Shown here in pieces: positions 44,210 through 52,854 of a stretch of 64,000 bases of DNA. Location: the NCBI GenBank assembly GCA_022446815.1, contig JAKVCD010000009.1, positions 62,001-126,000 of the forward strand, in the 5' to 3' direction. Both the position numbers and the translations under genes were made by a program. Each line of letters starts with the position of its first letter. Within the stretch, counting starts at the first letter, position 1. Below the pieces are notes generated by a model. It was not told where the DNA came from. It saw only the letters and a program-made list of their open reading frames with translations, and ran no database searches. The DNA is from Planctomycetota bacterium (GTDB taxonomy: Bacteria > Planctomycetota > UBA1135 > GCA-002686595).

Positions 44210-45105
44210 GCACACCCCTCGATTGGATCGAGCGTGGCCTAGAGCGCCGTCTGGACGAGACAGGGAGTTCCTGGTACGCGGCTGCGAAAGCAGAGGTAGA
44301 AGGAGGCGTAAGTGATGTGCGCTTCGCCGCTCTCCTAGCTGTCGCGAGCAGGAGCTGCCGAGCGGGCGAACTCGCGCCCTCTGAAGAGGACTTGTCCGAG
44401 GCGTATCAGCTCATGAAGGGCTGGAACCCCGAGCGTTGGATGAGCTTAGAGGCCGTCCGAGTCGGCCTCATACTCTCGAGGCAAGACCTGGAAGAGGAGA
44501 GCGCTGTCGCTGCGCTCGAGACCTGCTTCCAGCACGCTGACGAGGGCGAGCTCTGCGCGCTCTATCGCAGCCTCGCATTTCTCCCTGAAGGAGCGCGCTT
44601 CGCGTGGCGCTCAGGTGAGGGCTGCCGCACGAACATGTTGACGGTCTTTGAGGCCAACGCCTGCGACACTCCCTTCCCCGCGCTCCACCTCGATGACATC
44701 GCTTGGCGTCAGCTCGTGATCAAGGCGCTCTTTATTGGTGCGCCGCTCTGGCGGGTCCAAGGTTTAGACCGCCGGGTCGACGCTGAGCTCGCGCGGATGG
44801 CGTTAGACCTCGTCGAAGAGCGGACGAGCGCTCACAGAGAGGTGCAGCCAGAGCTGTGGCTCTGCCTGGGTGAGCAAGGGGGGGAGCGGGGCCGCTTGGC
44901 CATGGAGGCAGAGCTCTCTGGCTCGACCTCGACCTCGCTGGGTAGAGCTGGGGCTTGCCTCGGGTTAGCGCGCAGCGGGAGGGGAGACTTGCTGAGGGCG
45001 TACGCTGAGAACGAGCCTGATCCCCTCGTCTCGGATATCATCCAACAAGCGCTAGACGGCCGCTTCGATCAGTCGGTCTGGCGGCGCCTCGCTGAGGCGA
45101 GCTGA
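44206..45105 (+). CDS. eboA: EboA-like protein
   Basis: About 299 residues. GTG at 44206 overlaps the previous TGA (GTGA); the longer frame is unnecessary. I recognise EboA from GWNPERWMSLEAVRVGLIL, GELCALYRSLAFLPEGARF, EGCRTNMLTVFEANACDTPFP, AWRQLVIKALFIGAPLWRVQGLDRR and ELARMALDLVEERTSA. All-helical, soluble, no catalytic motif known. EboA is the first gene of the ebo set linked to secondary-metabolite traffic. The last 70 residues (EQGGERGRLAMEAELSG onward) look like extra HEAT-type turns. Confidence 0.82.
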   Translation: MSTPLDWIERGLERRLDETGSSWYAAAKAEVEGGVSDVRFAALLAVASRSCRAGELAPSEEDLSEAYQLMKGWNPERWMSLEAVRVGLILSRQDLEEESAVAALETCFQHADEGELCALYRSLAFLPEGARFAWRSGEGCRTNMLTVFEANACDTPFPALHLDDIAWRQLVIKALFIGAPLWRVQGLDRRVDAELARMALDLVEERTSAHREVQPELWLCLGEQGGERGRLAMEAELSGSTSTSLGRAGACLGLARSGRGDLLRAYAENEPDPLVSDIIQQALDGRFDQSVWRRLAEAS

Positions 45106-45132
45106 CGCTCCCTGAACACCTAGGAACCTCTG

Positions 45133-46029
45133 ATGCGATTCTTCGACCCCCACATCCACATGACCAGTCGGACGACGGACGACTATGAAGCCATGGCTGC
45201 TGCTGGCATCCGCGCTGTCATTGAGCCCGCGTTCTGGTTAGGTCAGCCTCGCACTACACTCGGCTCGTTCACTGACTATTTCGCGAGCTTGATCGGCTGG
45301 GAGCGCTTCCGCGCCGCTCAGTTCGGCATCAAGCACTATTGTGCGATGGGATTGAACTCTAAGGAGGCCAATGACGAGGGGCTAGCGAGAGAGGTTCTCG
45401 AGGTGCTCCCGCTCTACGCGCTGAAAGAAGGCGTCGTCGCGATCGGTGAGATCGGCTACGACGAGATCACGCCAGCGGAAGAGCGGGCCTATGAGTGGCA
45501 GCTCAACTTCGCCAAAGAGAACGACATGGTGGTCATGATCCACTCTCCCCACCGGGACAAGAAGAACGGGATCATTCGCTCGATCGAGGTCGCGCAGAAC
45601 GTGGGTGTCCCCATGGAGAAGTTCATCGTCGACCACAACAACGAGGAGACACTGGAGGACACGCTCAACGCTGGCGCGTGGGCTGCCTTCACGATCTATC
45701 CGCACACGAAGATGGGCTCCGACCGAATGGTCGACATCGTTCAGGAGTATGGCTCCGAGCGAATCATCGTTGACAGCTCAGCAGACTGGGGAGTGAGCGA
45801 TGCGCTGGCCGTCCCGAAGACCGCAGCCCTCATGATTGAGCGGGGCGTACCGCACGAGGACGTCGTGAAGACGACCTGGCAGAACGCCTTAGACGTCTAT
45901 GCTCAGTCTGGGCAGATCGACGAAGAGGAGCTCCTCAGCACTGCCCAGGTCGATCAGACCCAACTCTTCAGCGACAACAGCGTCTTGCGTGGGCAAGAGC
46001 CTCGCGTCGGCGAGGCTGTCCCGAACTAG
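45133..46029 (+). CDS. eboB: EboB-like TatD-family metal hydrolase
   Basis: A 298-residue TIM-barrel amidohydrolase. Metal-site residues are visible: HIHMT at the N terminus (FFDPHIHMTSRTTDDYEAM), Glu in AIGEIGYDE, His in MVVMIHSPHRDKKNG, His/Asp in IVDHNNEETL and the final Asp in IIVDSSADWGVSD. This matches the TatD-like protein EboB better than DNA-repair TatD because of the DDYEAM and GLNSKEAND segments. It lies 27 bases after the EboA-like gene, the same order as in known ebo clusters. Substrate unknown. Confidence 0.82.
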   Translation: MRFFDPHIHMTSRTTDDYEAMAAAGIRAVIEPAFWLGQPRTTLGSFTDYFASLIGWERFRAAQFGIKHYCAMGLNSKEANDEGLAREVLEVLPLYALKEGVVAIGEIGYDEITPAEERAYEWQLNFAKENDMVVMIHSPHRDKKNGIIRSIEVAQNVGVPMEKFIVDHNNEETLEDTLNAGAWAAFTIYPHTKMGSDRMVDIVQEYGSERIIVDSSADWGVSDALAVPKTAALMIERGVPHEDVVKTTWQNALDVYAQSGQIDEEELLSTAQVDQTQLFSDNSVLRGQEPRVGEAVPN

Positions 46030-46032
46030 CCC

Positions 46033-46947
46033 TCAGCAGACCTCGGCGAGGATGCGGGCAGCGTTCCCGCCGAAGACCGCAGCCTGCTCGTCCTCGCTCA
46101 CGTCGAGGGCTCCTAGGGCCTCGCGCTGCTCTGCGAGCCGCTCTGCTCGCCAACCGGCGGGGAAGACGTTGGAGTCGGTGCCAAAGAGGACGCGCTCCGC
46201 GCCAAAGACTTCGAGCGCGCGCTCGAAGACCTGGGGCAGGTCGGGGTTGCCGGGCTGGGTCTTCCGCCAAGAGTTCGTCGAGGAGGTGTCGACATAGATG
46301 TTCTCGCACTGCGCGCCGGCCATGAGGGCTTCGCGGAATAAGCCCGCGCCAAAGTGGGGGATGACGAAGGGGACCTCCGGGTAGGCGCTCGCCGCAGGAA
46401 CGAGGGAGAGGGGGTTGGCGTACTGGATGTCTTGAGCTCTCGGCAGACCTAGGAGGTCCCTCAGCTTGACGACGAGCAGTCCGCAGTGAACAAAGGCCGG
46501 AGCGCGGTGTCGCGCAAGGACCTCGAAGACCGCCCGGGCCTCAGGGCCATCGACGGCGTAGTGGTGCATCGCAGGGAACATGAGCACGCCGCGGAAGCCG
46601 AGCTCTGAGATCAGCCGCTCTACCTTGGCGGGGGCGTCTTCTGCGCAGGGGTTCACTAGAGAGAAGGGGACCAAGCGACCGTCTGAGCTGCGCGCTGCCT
46701 CTGCGACGGCGGGCGCCTCTTCAGGGAGGCTCGCGAAGGCGGCCATACGATGGACGCCATGACGGTCAAGCTCCCCCAGCCAGCGGGCAGTGTGTTGGCT
46801 GAGGTCTTCAGAGGGGAGCTCGATACCGGTCTTAGCGGAGACCTCGCTTAGCTTCTCGGCAGGGGTGCCCTCGAGCGGAGACTGGCTCGCGAGGGCTTCG
46901 AAGAACGGTCGCGCAAAGAAGTGCGCGTGGAAGTCAAAGAGCTCCAT
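46033..46947 (-). CDS. Amidohydrolase (amidohydrolase-2, TIM barrel)
   Basis: A 304-residue metal-dependent hydrolase or decarboxylase-type protein. N-terminal FDFHAHFF gives the HxH pair, followed by His in VHCGLLVV, His in VIPHFGAGLF and Asp in VLFGTDSNVFP, the usual single-metal set of the ACMSD/amidohydrolase-2 family. No signal peptide. Its ATG directly follows the TGA of the FkbM gene (TGAATG), so the two are translationally coupled. Convergent with eboB, 3 bases apart. Confidence 0.85.
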   Translation of the reverse strand: MELFDFHAHFFARPFFEALASQSPLEGTPAEKLSEVSAKTGIELPSEDLSQHTARWLGELDRHGVHRMAAFASLPEEAPAVAEAARSSDGRLVPFSLVNPCAEDAPAKVERLISELGFRGVLMFPAMHHYAVDGPEARAVFEVLARHRAPAFVHCGLLVVKLRDLLGLPRAQDIQYANPLSLVPAASAYPEVPFVIPHFGAGLFREALMAGAQCENIYVDTSSTNSWRKTQPGNPDLPQVFERALEVFGAERVLFGTDSNVFPAGWRAERLAEQREALGALDVSEDEQAAVFGGNAARILAEVC

Positions 46948-47784
46948 TCAATCCTCCTTGAAGGAGCGCCAGAGAGAGCGCAGGCGGTCCACAGCGCCGC
47001 CCACGTGGAAGGGAACACCTCTCGTCGCATACAGGTCGAGGCCACCCTTAACAGGGTCTCTTGACTCGGCCTGTCGCAAGAGGCGCGCGGCAGACATGGG
47101 GTAGGGGGCAGCGGTGGCTTTCCCTACGCAGAAGCCCTCTGCCATGAGGAGCTCGAGCAGCTCCGCACCCGTCGCGCCTCGCAGCGCGTATGGCCAAAAC
47201 TCGATCAGGAGCGCGAGTCGCGGGCTGGCCTTGAGGACATCGAGTGCCCCTTGCAGCGCGTGCCACTCTGAACCTTGTGTGTCTATCTTCAGAACGTCTA
47301 CAGGGCCTGTGATGAGGTCGTCGACCTTGCGTATCTGAATCTCGACCGCGGCGGCGCCGTCCATATCCCTCGGAGCGCTAGCGCCGGAGTCCACGACCCG
47401 GTTGTCGCCGCGGTTCGTGGCAGCGAGGAAGATCTCGGCGCTGCCAGTCTCCGATCCAGCGGCGAAGCGGTGGACTCGCGCTGTGCCTGAGCCGCGCTCC
47501 ATCGCCCTCGCAACGTTCCGCTCTAGGACGTCGGCGATGTGGGGCACCGGCTCGAAGGCGTCGACCGTGGCCCCTCGCAGCACGGCTTGGGCGGCGAACC
47601 AACCGATGTTTGCGCCGAGGTCGAGGACCCGAGCGCCCTCCTTCACGTGGGCGTTGAAGAGGCGTGTCTCATGCTCCTCCCAGCCGCCCGCGGCGATGGC
47701 GGGGCCGATGTGTTCATCGCCCTCGATGACCTCGAAGTCGATCCCGAGGCCGGGGACGGGGACGGTGCGGGTGGAAATCTCCAT
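46948..47784 (-). CDS. FkbM-family methyltransferase
   Basis: A 278-residue SAM-dependent methyltransferase. SAM motif I is VLDLGANIGWFAAQAV, then TVDAFEPVPHIADVLERNV, a metal/acid region VDVLKIDTQGSEWHAL typical of FkbM, and LALLIEFWPYALRG. FkbM enzymes O-methylate sugars or polyketides. It is first of a two-gene unit with the amidohydrolase; substrate unknown. Confidence 0.88.
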   Translation of the reverse strand: MEISTRTVPVPGLGIDFEVIEGDEHIGPAIAAGGWEEHETRLFNAHVKEGARVLDLGANIGWFAAQAVLRGATVDAFEPVPHIADVLERNVARAMERGSGTARVHRFAAGSETGSAEIFLAATNRGDNRVVDSGASAPRDMDGAAAVEIQIRKVDDLITGPVDVLKIDTQGSEWHALQGALDVLKASPRLALLIEFWPYALRGATGAELLELLMAEGFCVGKATAAPYPMSAARLLRQAESRDPVKGGLDLYATRGVPFHVGGAVDRLRSLWRSFKED

Positions 47785-47870
47785 TACTGGGAGGGTATCA
47801 GCGGGGAGGCCTTACAGGAAACACAGAGAGGGGTGCGCTCGGGCCCGGCTTGGGTTACAAGGTGCGTGAC

Positions 47871-48365
47871 ATGGAATCTTGGTCAATCGAGCTAGAGAAG
47901 GAGTACTTCAAGTTCTCCGCCGCCCACTTCCTTATCTTCCCAGACGGGAGCGCAGAGCGCCTGCACGGCCATAACTACCGCGTGTTCGTAGAGATAGACG
48001 CAACCCTCTGTGATCACGGGCTCGTGATTGACTTCAAGGAGATCAAGCCGGTCATCAGGGAGCTCCTCGACTCACTGGACGAGCGACTCCTCATCCCGGG
48101 TGAACACCCTGTCTTGACCCACGCTGACCGCGGAGATGGGGTCGTAGAGATTCGCTACCTAGATCGCTACTACGCTGCTCCGGTTGAGGACGTGCTGATC
48201 ATGCCCATGAACAACACCAGCTCGGAGAACCTCGCGACTTGGACTGGTCGTGAAGTAAGGCGCCTCCTCCAGGCCCAGTTCGGTCAGGTGGAGATCCGCC
48301 GCTTGCGTGTCGCCGTGGAGGAGACGAGCGGGCAGCGCGGGGTCTATCGCTACAGCGACGCCTAG
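47871..48365 (+). CDS. 6-pyruvoyltetrahydropterin synthase-like (QueD fold) protein
   Basis: About 164 residues from the ATG at 47871; earlier TTG and GTG starts are possible. Zinc ligands are present: His in FKFSAAHFLIF and HGH in RLHGHNYRVFVEI. The acid/base Glu region near the end (VAVEETSGQRG) and TSSENLATW fit the family. The catalytic Cys normally four residues before HGH is replaced (SAERLHGH), with a Glu one place later, and an extra hairpin (THADRGDGVVEIRY) is inserted. It may be a folate- or methanopterin-related PTPS variant and not queuosine QueD. Confidence 0.8.
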   Translation: MESWSIELEKEYFKFSAAHFLIFPDGSAERLHGHNYRVFVEIDATLCDHGLVIDFKEIKPVIRELLDSLDERLLIPGEHPVLTHADRGDGVVEIRYLDRYYAAPVEDVLIMPMNNTSSENLATWTGREVRRLLQAQFGQVEIRRLRVAVEETSGQRGVYRYSDA

Positions 48366-48685
48366 TTGGCGAGCGAGCCTACGCGTTTGCCGTCGGCGTA
48401 GATGCCTGAGCGAGAGGTGTCTAGCCCACCGTCGAGGTCGTAGAAGTGCCACTCGTCTACCATCTGGCCGCTCTTGTAGCTGCCGGTCGCGCGGAGCTTG
48501 CCATCTGCATGCCAGCGCTTGCAGAGGCCCTCTCGCAGCCCGTCTGCGTACATCGCCTCCTCTCTAGGGCTCCCGCTCGGCCAGTTCGTCGTGCGCGTGC
48601 CCGAGTACTCTTCGAGGCCGCCGCCAGCGAAGCGGAGACCGAGGGTGATGAGGCTCGCGAGGAGGATGAGGCTTGTGATTCGCAT
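48362..48685 (-). CDS. MORN-variant (YwqK-like) secreted protein
   Basis: A 107-residue protein with an N-terminal signal or anchor (MRITSLILLASLITLGLRF) and three MORN-like strands of the YwqK type: REEAMYADGLREGLCKRWHADGK, ATGSYKSGQMVDEWHFYD and GIYADGKRVG. Such repeats are often named antitoxin-like, but no toxin partner is visible here. The stop overlaps the PTPS-like gene in CTAG. Confidence 0.75.
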   Translation of the reverse strand: MRITSLILLASLITLGLRFAGGGLEEYSGTRTTNWPSGSPREEAMYADGLREGLCKRWHADGKLRATGSYKSGQMVDEWHFYDLDGGLDTSRSGIYADGKRVGSLAN

Positions 48686-48760
48686 CTTGTGGCCAGCGGA
48701 GGCTGCGCAGTCTCCTAGTACGACTTGGGAGGAGATTCCTTCCCGAGACCGAAGCAGAAC

Positions 48761-49777
48761 TCAGCGAGGATTGACTCGCATGGCGAAGCGCAGCTCTTCG
48801 GCCCCGCCCTGAGCCATGGTGGGGACGGGCAGGCGATCGATGGCAGAGCCGAGAAAGTTCGGGTACATGGCGACGAGTTCGGCGAGCTCTGCGCCGCTGA
48901 AGGCCTCTGCAAGGCCTGGCTTCCACGCTGAGCTCTCAAGGCTCGTGAGCCCTGCAGCCTCGAGCAGCCACTCACTAGGGATCTCTGCGAGGCCCTCCTT
49001 GTTAGCTCTGAGGCAGAGCTTGTAGAGCGGCTGCAGCCCGTCTCCCTGGGCGGCGATTCGATCCACGATGAAGAAGGCTAGCCCATAGAGAGCCTTCTTG
49101 CGGGGGGCAGGCAGCTTGGAGCTGGAGCGACCCGCTCGCAGCTCAAAGACCTCCTCTGGGGCGACGGGGGGCTGGATGCCACCATCGAGGAGGATGCTCG
49201 CGTAGGTTCCTATGACCTCCTCAGTTCCCTTAGGCGCGGCAGAGCGCAGCTCGACCTCGATCTCAAGCGCACCGAGCCCAAAGCAGGCAGCACTCAGGCG
49301 CCCAGCGCGGAGCTGAGCCCTCGAGTGAGGGCAGACGGTGGCAGAGACCCAATCGCAGACTCCCTCTTCGATTGTCCCTGGGAGGACGCTCCACTCATCA
49401 CCCAAGTAGGCATGTACGAGCTCGTGGACGAGGGTGCGCTCTAGGTGTCGGGCTTCGGTGCGCAGGTGAATCCTGCCAGGCTCCTCTGCCCAGAACCCGT
49501 CAGCGTGCTCGTAGGAGCCGCTGCTGAAGCGGTACAGCTTGAGCTCATCTTGTAGCCAAACCTCGACAGGCTCCTCCGCGGACCCTGGGACGAGCCTTAA
49601 GACTTCATCTCGGTTCCTAGAGAGCATCCCTGCGACGTGGGTGGCTAGGAAGGGGGAGTCAGCCCGGACTGTGTCCTCGCAGAGCTCTACCTCATACGTG
49701 GGCGGAGCGGCTTGGCAGGCTGCGCTGAGTACAGCGGCCGCGGCCACGAGTGATCGGTTCTGGAGCAGGGTTCGCAC
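48761..49777 (-). CDS. Lipoprotein with HELVH metallopeptidase motif
   Basis: A 338-residue lipoprotein; the lipobox is LSAAC (Cys about residue 21). HELVHAYLGDEW puts the zinc motif at about residue 118, with EEGVCDW some 16 residues later as likely third ligand. The fragment before it (PVEVWLQDELKLYRF) is like the DUF-type collagenase/gluzincin proteins. The C-terminal half is helical. Probably an envelope-bound protease or a non-catalytic relative. Confidence 0.75.
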   Translation of the reverse strand: MRTLLQNRSLVAAAAVLSAACQAAPPTYEVELCEDTVRADSPFLATHVAGMLSRNRDEVLRLVPGSAEEPVEVWLQDELKLYRFSSGSYEHADGFWAEEPGRIHLRTEARHLERTLVHELVHAYLGDEWSVLPGTIEEGVCDWVSATVCPHSRAQLRAGRLSAACFGLGALEIEVELRSAAPKGTEEVIGTYASILLDGGIQPPVAPEEVFELRAGRSSSKLPAPRKKALYGLAFFIVDRIAAQGDGLQPLYKLCLRANKEGLAEIPSEWLLEAAGLTSLESSAWKPGLAEAFSGAELAELVAMYPNFLGSAIDRLPVPTMAQGGAEELRFAMRVNPR

Positions 49778-49862
49778 GGCGGAGCGCCTCTGTGCAAACC
49801 TACCCCGAGATCAGGAGTCAGGCTGACGGGGTGAGCGACCCCGGAGTGTGTGTGGGGGCTCC

Positions 49863-52262
49863 CTAATGGAAGCGGCGGCACCACTCGGTCTCGGTCTCGG
49901 CCTCCCAGAGGGCGGCTGCGGCGTTACCTTGCGCGTGCATGGTATAGCCGAGCGCTGCGAGCTGACGGATGGTCTGTGCGTCGTTAGTCTCGGAGCCGGC
50001 GAGCCCGCGGGGGTCTGCGTTGAGCAGCCACTCGATGAGGCGAGCGCGAAGCTCCTTGGCGACCTCGAAGTTGTCCTCGAGGAGATCCATCGTGCAGTTG
50101 GGGTCGAGGTCCGTGTCGTAGAGCTCTGTCTCACCCTTCTTGTAAGGGCCCGTGATGCCGGCGCGGTTCTCGTGCTGGCGGAGGTGGAGGATGAGGTGCC
50201 ATTTCCCGTGGTTGAGGGAGGCAGAGAGGCCATGGGCGGCGACGGCGAAGCGGGGTGCCTCGCGCTCAGCAGCGCCAGGCTGAGTGAAGTCGAGCAGGCT
50301 CGTGCCGGGGAACTCTGCGGTCTCTAGCCCTGCGATCTCCAAGAGGGTGCGGCCGACGTTGATCTGCTCTACCGCCTCACCGATTCGCAGCCCCTCGGGG
50401 CAGCCAGGGTAAGAGAGGATGAGGGGTACGTGGATGCTGGAGGGGTACAGGCTCGCGTGATCGTAGAAGATGCCGTGATGGCCGATACACTCGCCGTGGT
50501 CCGCCGTGAAGGCGATGATGCCGTCAGCGAAGCGAGGGTTGTCGAAGACGCGGCGTAGCTGGTCGTCGAGGTAAGTGATCTCTCCTCGGTATTGAGAGGA
50601 GGGGAACTCCATGTCCTTCAAGCCCGAGAAGAACTGCTCGTTGATGCGCTCCGGGACCTCAGGGTTAGGACGAGAGGGGTCGAAGGGGTCGGCCTCTGAG
50701 GAGTAGTAGAGGTTGTCGTATGGCTTCGGGGGGGCATAGGGGGTGTGGGCATCGAAGGTGTGAAGCCACACGAAGACGGGGGTGTCCTGGTACTCCCGCA
50801 GGTAGTACTCGAGGACGTCGATGGAGTGCTTCGCGTCTGTCTGTGGCGCCTTAGGGCGGTACATCCGATCGAAGCCTTGCCCGAGGCCAGAGCCTTCATG
50901 CCCGAGGTGGTTCGCGCTGAGGACGGCGATCGTCGCGTAGCCGGCCTCTCTGAACTGCTCCGCGAGCGTGCTGGCCTCTTCGACCAGCGGGCGGTAGTTG
51001 TTCAGGATCATGGTGTCGCGAGGGTGCACGGCGGTCATCAGGGCGATGTGTGACGGGTTCGTCACGTTCGTCGCTGTGTAGCAGTTCTCGAAGAAGACGC
51101 CTCGATCTGCGAGCGAGTCGAGGTTGGGGGTGAGGATGTCGACGCCTTTTTTGGCGGCCCCCAAGTGGTCAGCCCTGTGAGTGTCCGAGGTGATGAGGAC
51201 GACGGAGGGAGAGTCGTGGCTCGGGGTGTGGACGCGGACGTCGCCAACGGCGCAGAGGGCCTCAAGTTCGCGGTTGGCCTCCAAGGTGAGGTTCACCTGC
51301 ACTTGCTCCTTGGAGAAGTTCTCGAGCGGGACGCGGACGTGCTGCCAGCGTGCGTTCTGAGCGGTCTCCCTGAGGTTGAAGCGTCGCTCTACCCGGCCGC
51401 CGGTCGCGCCCTCGAGCTCGACCCTTACAGAGGGTCGCTTGATCTGTGCGCCGGCGGGGTACCTCAGAGCGCTCGGCACACCGAGGGAGAGGGAGAGGAA
51501 GCCGCCGCCTTCGGGAGCTGTGAACTCACCGCGGAGGCCCCGGAAGTTGGAGAGTCCAACGCCGCGACGCAGGTCGTTCTCCACAGCGATGAGATCCGCG
51601 GGGAGCGAGGGGTCAGGGAGCCATGACGAGATGGGGCGGGAGTAAAACTCCACGTCGTGGATGGCGAGGATGCCGCCTCTGCCGTCGATGCGGACTGAGA
51701 GCTCATCGAAGGGCTCTTGCTGCAAGCGCGCGTGGGGCAAGGGGAACATGAGGACTTGGGGCTCACGGCTACCCTTGATCGACATCGCGTTTGAGGTGAG
51801 GGCAGGCTTGCCGTCACGCATGAACTGGATGAAGACGGTCTCCTCTTGGAAGATCGAGAGCCGCAGACTCACCACGTTGAAGCTCGTCCCAAGGAAGCGG
51901 CCAGGGATGCGGAGAGTCTTGGACTGGGTGCCCGGCAAGACGAAGACTCGCTCAGTCTCGTCGCTGTTCGAGGCTGTATAGACAGAGCCCGGGGGCAGGT
52001 CTCGAACGAAGGGCTCGCAGCCTTCCGAACTCCAGAGCGCGACCTCTTCGGGGATGGGGACATTTCCGACAAAGTGGAGCTTGTCGTCTGCTCGAGAGGG
52101 GGCGGTCGGGACGAGGTTGACCGTCTGTACGCGCTGCGAGTCCCGCAGACTCGTCTCCGTCGAGCTAGACTCCATCTCGCCGCAGCTCTGCAGGCAGAGT
52201 GTCGCCACTGTCAGCGCGAGCGCCGATCCAATGTGCTTTGAGTTGTGCCGGTCTGAGGCCAT
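49863..52262 (-). CDS. Sulfatase-fold lipoprotein lacking the formylglycine signature
   Basis: A 799-residue protein. Signal peptide with lipobox CLQSC; residues about 40-345 form a beta-sandwich-rich region, and from about 350 the alkaline-phosphatase/sulfatase fold begins: VVLITSDTHRADHLG (metal Asp pair weakened to D-T), TPNLDSLADRGVFFENCY, IAFTADHGECIGHHG (metal Asp and His) and HVPLILSYPG. The active-site motif, normally C/S-x-P-x-R, reads TNPSHIALM near residue 397, so the residue converted to formylglycine is Thr. It may act as a phosphodiesterase, phosphoglycerol-type transferase or inactive binding protein. It faces an AT-rich region and a glycan gene set. Confidence 0.82.
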   Translation of the reverse strand: MASDRHNSKHIGSALALTVATLCLQSCGEMESSSTETSLRDSQRVQTVNLVPTAPSRADDKLHFVGNVPIPEEVALWSSEGCEPFVRDLPPGSVYTASNSDETERVFVLPGTQSKTLRIPGRFLGTSFNVVSLRLSIFQEETVFIQFMRDGKPALTSNAMSIKGSREPQVLMFPLPHARLQQEPFDELSVRIDGRGGILAIHDVEFYSRPISSWLPDPSLPADLIAVENDLRRGVGLSNFRGLRGEFTAPEGGGFLSLSLGVPSALRYPAGAQIKRPSVRVELEGATGGRVERRFNLRETAQNARWQHVRVPLENFSKEQVQVNLTLEANRELEALCAVGDVRVHTPSHDSPSVVLITSDTHRADHLGAAKKGVDILTPNLDSLADRGVFFENCYTATNVTNPSHIALMTAVHPRDTMILNNYRPLVEEASTLAEQFREAGYATIAVLSANHLGHEGSGLGQGFDRMYRPKAPQTDAKHSIDVLEYYLREYQDTPVFVWLHTFDAHTPYAPPKPYDNLYYSSEADPFDPSRPNPEVPERINEQFFSGLKDMEFPSSQYRGEITYLDDQLRRVFDNPRFADGIIAFTADHGECIGHHGIFYDHASLYPSSIHVPLILSYPGCPEGLRIGEAVEQINVGRTLLEIAGLETAEFPGTSLLDFTQPGAAEREAPRFAVAAHGLSASLNHGKWHLILHLRQHENRAGITGPYKKGETELYDTDLDPNCTMDLLEDNFEVAKELRARLIEWLLNADPRGLAGSETNDAQTIRQLAALGYTMHAQGNAAAALWEAETETEWCRRFH

Positions 52263-52854
52263 CCGAACTGAGTGGGAGCTTTCTGTGTGTGGAAGACGGA
52301 GGTCGCTAGGGCGATCTCTGTGCTTGTGTGGGGGTGACCTCGTGTGCGCGAGGTCGCAGCCAGTCGGGCTGGGCTGTTGCGGAGAGGGCTCTCTTCAGCT
52401 TGCTAGCTGTGCCGCCTCTTCGCCTCTTCCAGTCCTCTGACCACTTCGAGTGTAACTCGCGAGGCCCTTTCCCGCATGAGGAACTCACGCCCATATAAGA
52501 ACTTGCAAAAAAGTCTTTTGAAGCTCAATTTTGTCTTGGAAAAAGGTTCTGACTGTTGACCAAAAATTGCCCTAGCAATCACCCTTTAATGGGAGACCTG
52601 GGGTTCAAAATGGCTCTTATGGAACCCTCATTAGGATGCCGCAAAATTTCTATGCGTGATTCCAATTTGAGATAGAGATGCGAGGCCGTTGAGCGGAAAT
52701 TGCACGTTACTAGTTCTGGGGCGCGACTTGTCTCTGTTCAGGGTAGCTGGGACGAGGAGTCACCTGTCCCTCGTGTGTCTAAAGGCTCCTATGGACGTGT
52801 GAATTCTCCTCAGGTCTTGATGGGGGCGCGGCCTCGAGTGGTAGAAGATCCCTC
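52263..52854. other. AT-rich intergenic region
   Basis: No gene is supported in these 592 bases. By hand count 52501-52680 has 72 G+C of 180 (40%), far below the surroundings. It must hold the sulfatase promoter (minus) and perhaps that of the glycosyltransferase (plus). A perfect inverted repeat ATTGC-CCTA-GCAAT lies at 52566-52579. No clear -35/-10 pair or repeat family was found. Confidence 0.5.

Noticed and set aside
48362-48685. YwqK-like protein as part of a toxin-antitoxin pair
   Set aside because: The name comes from family annotation only; it has a signal segment and no small toxin-like gene beside it.
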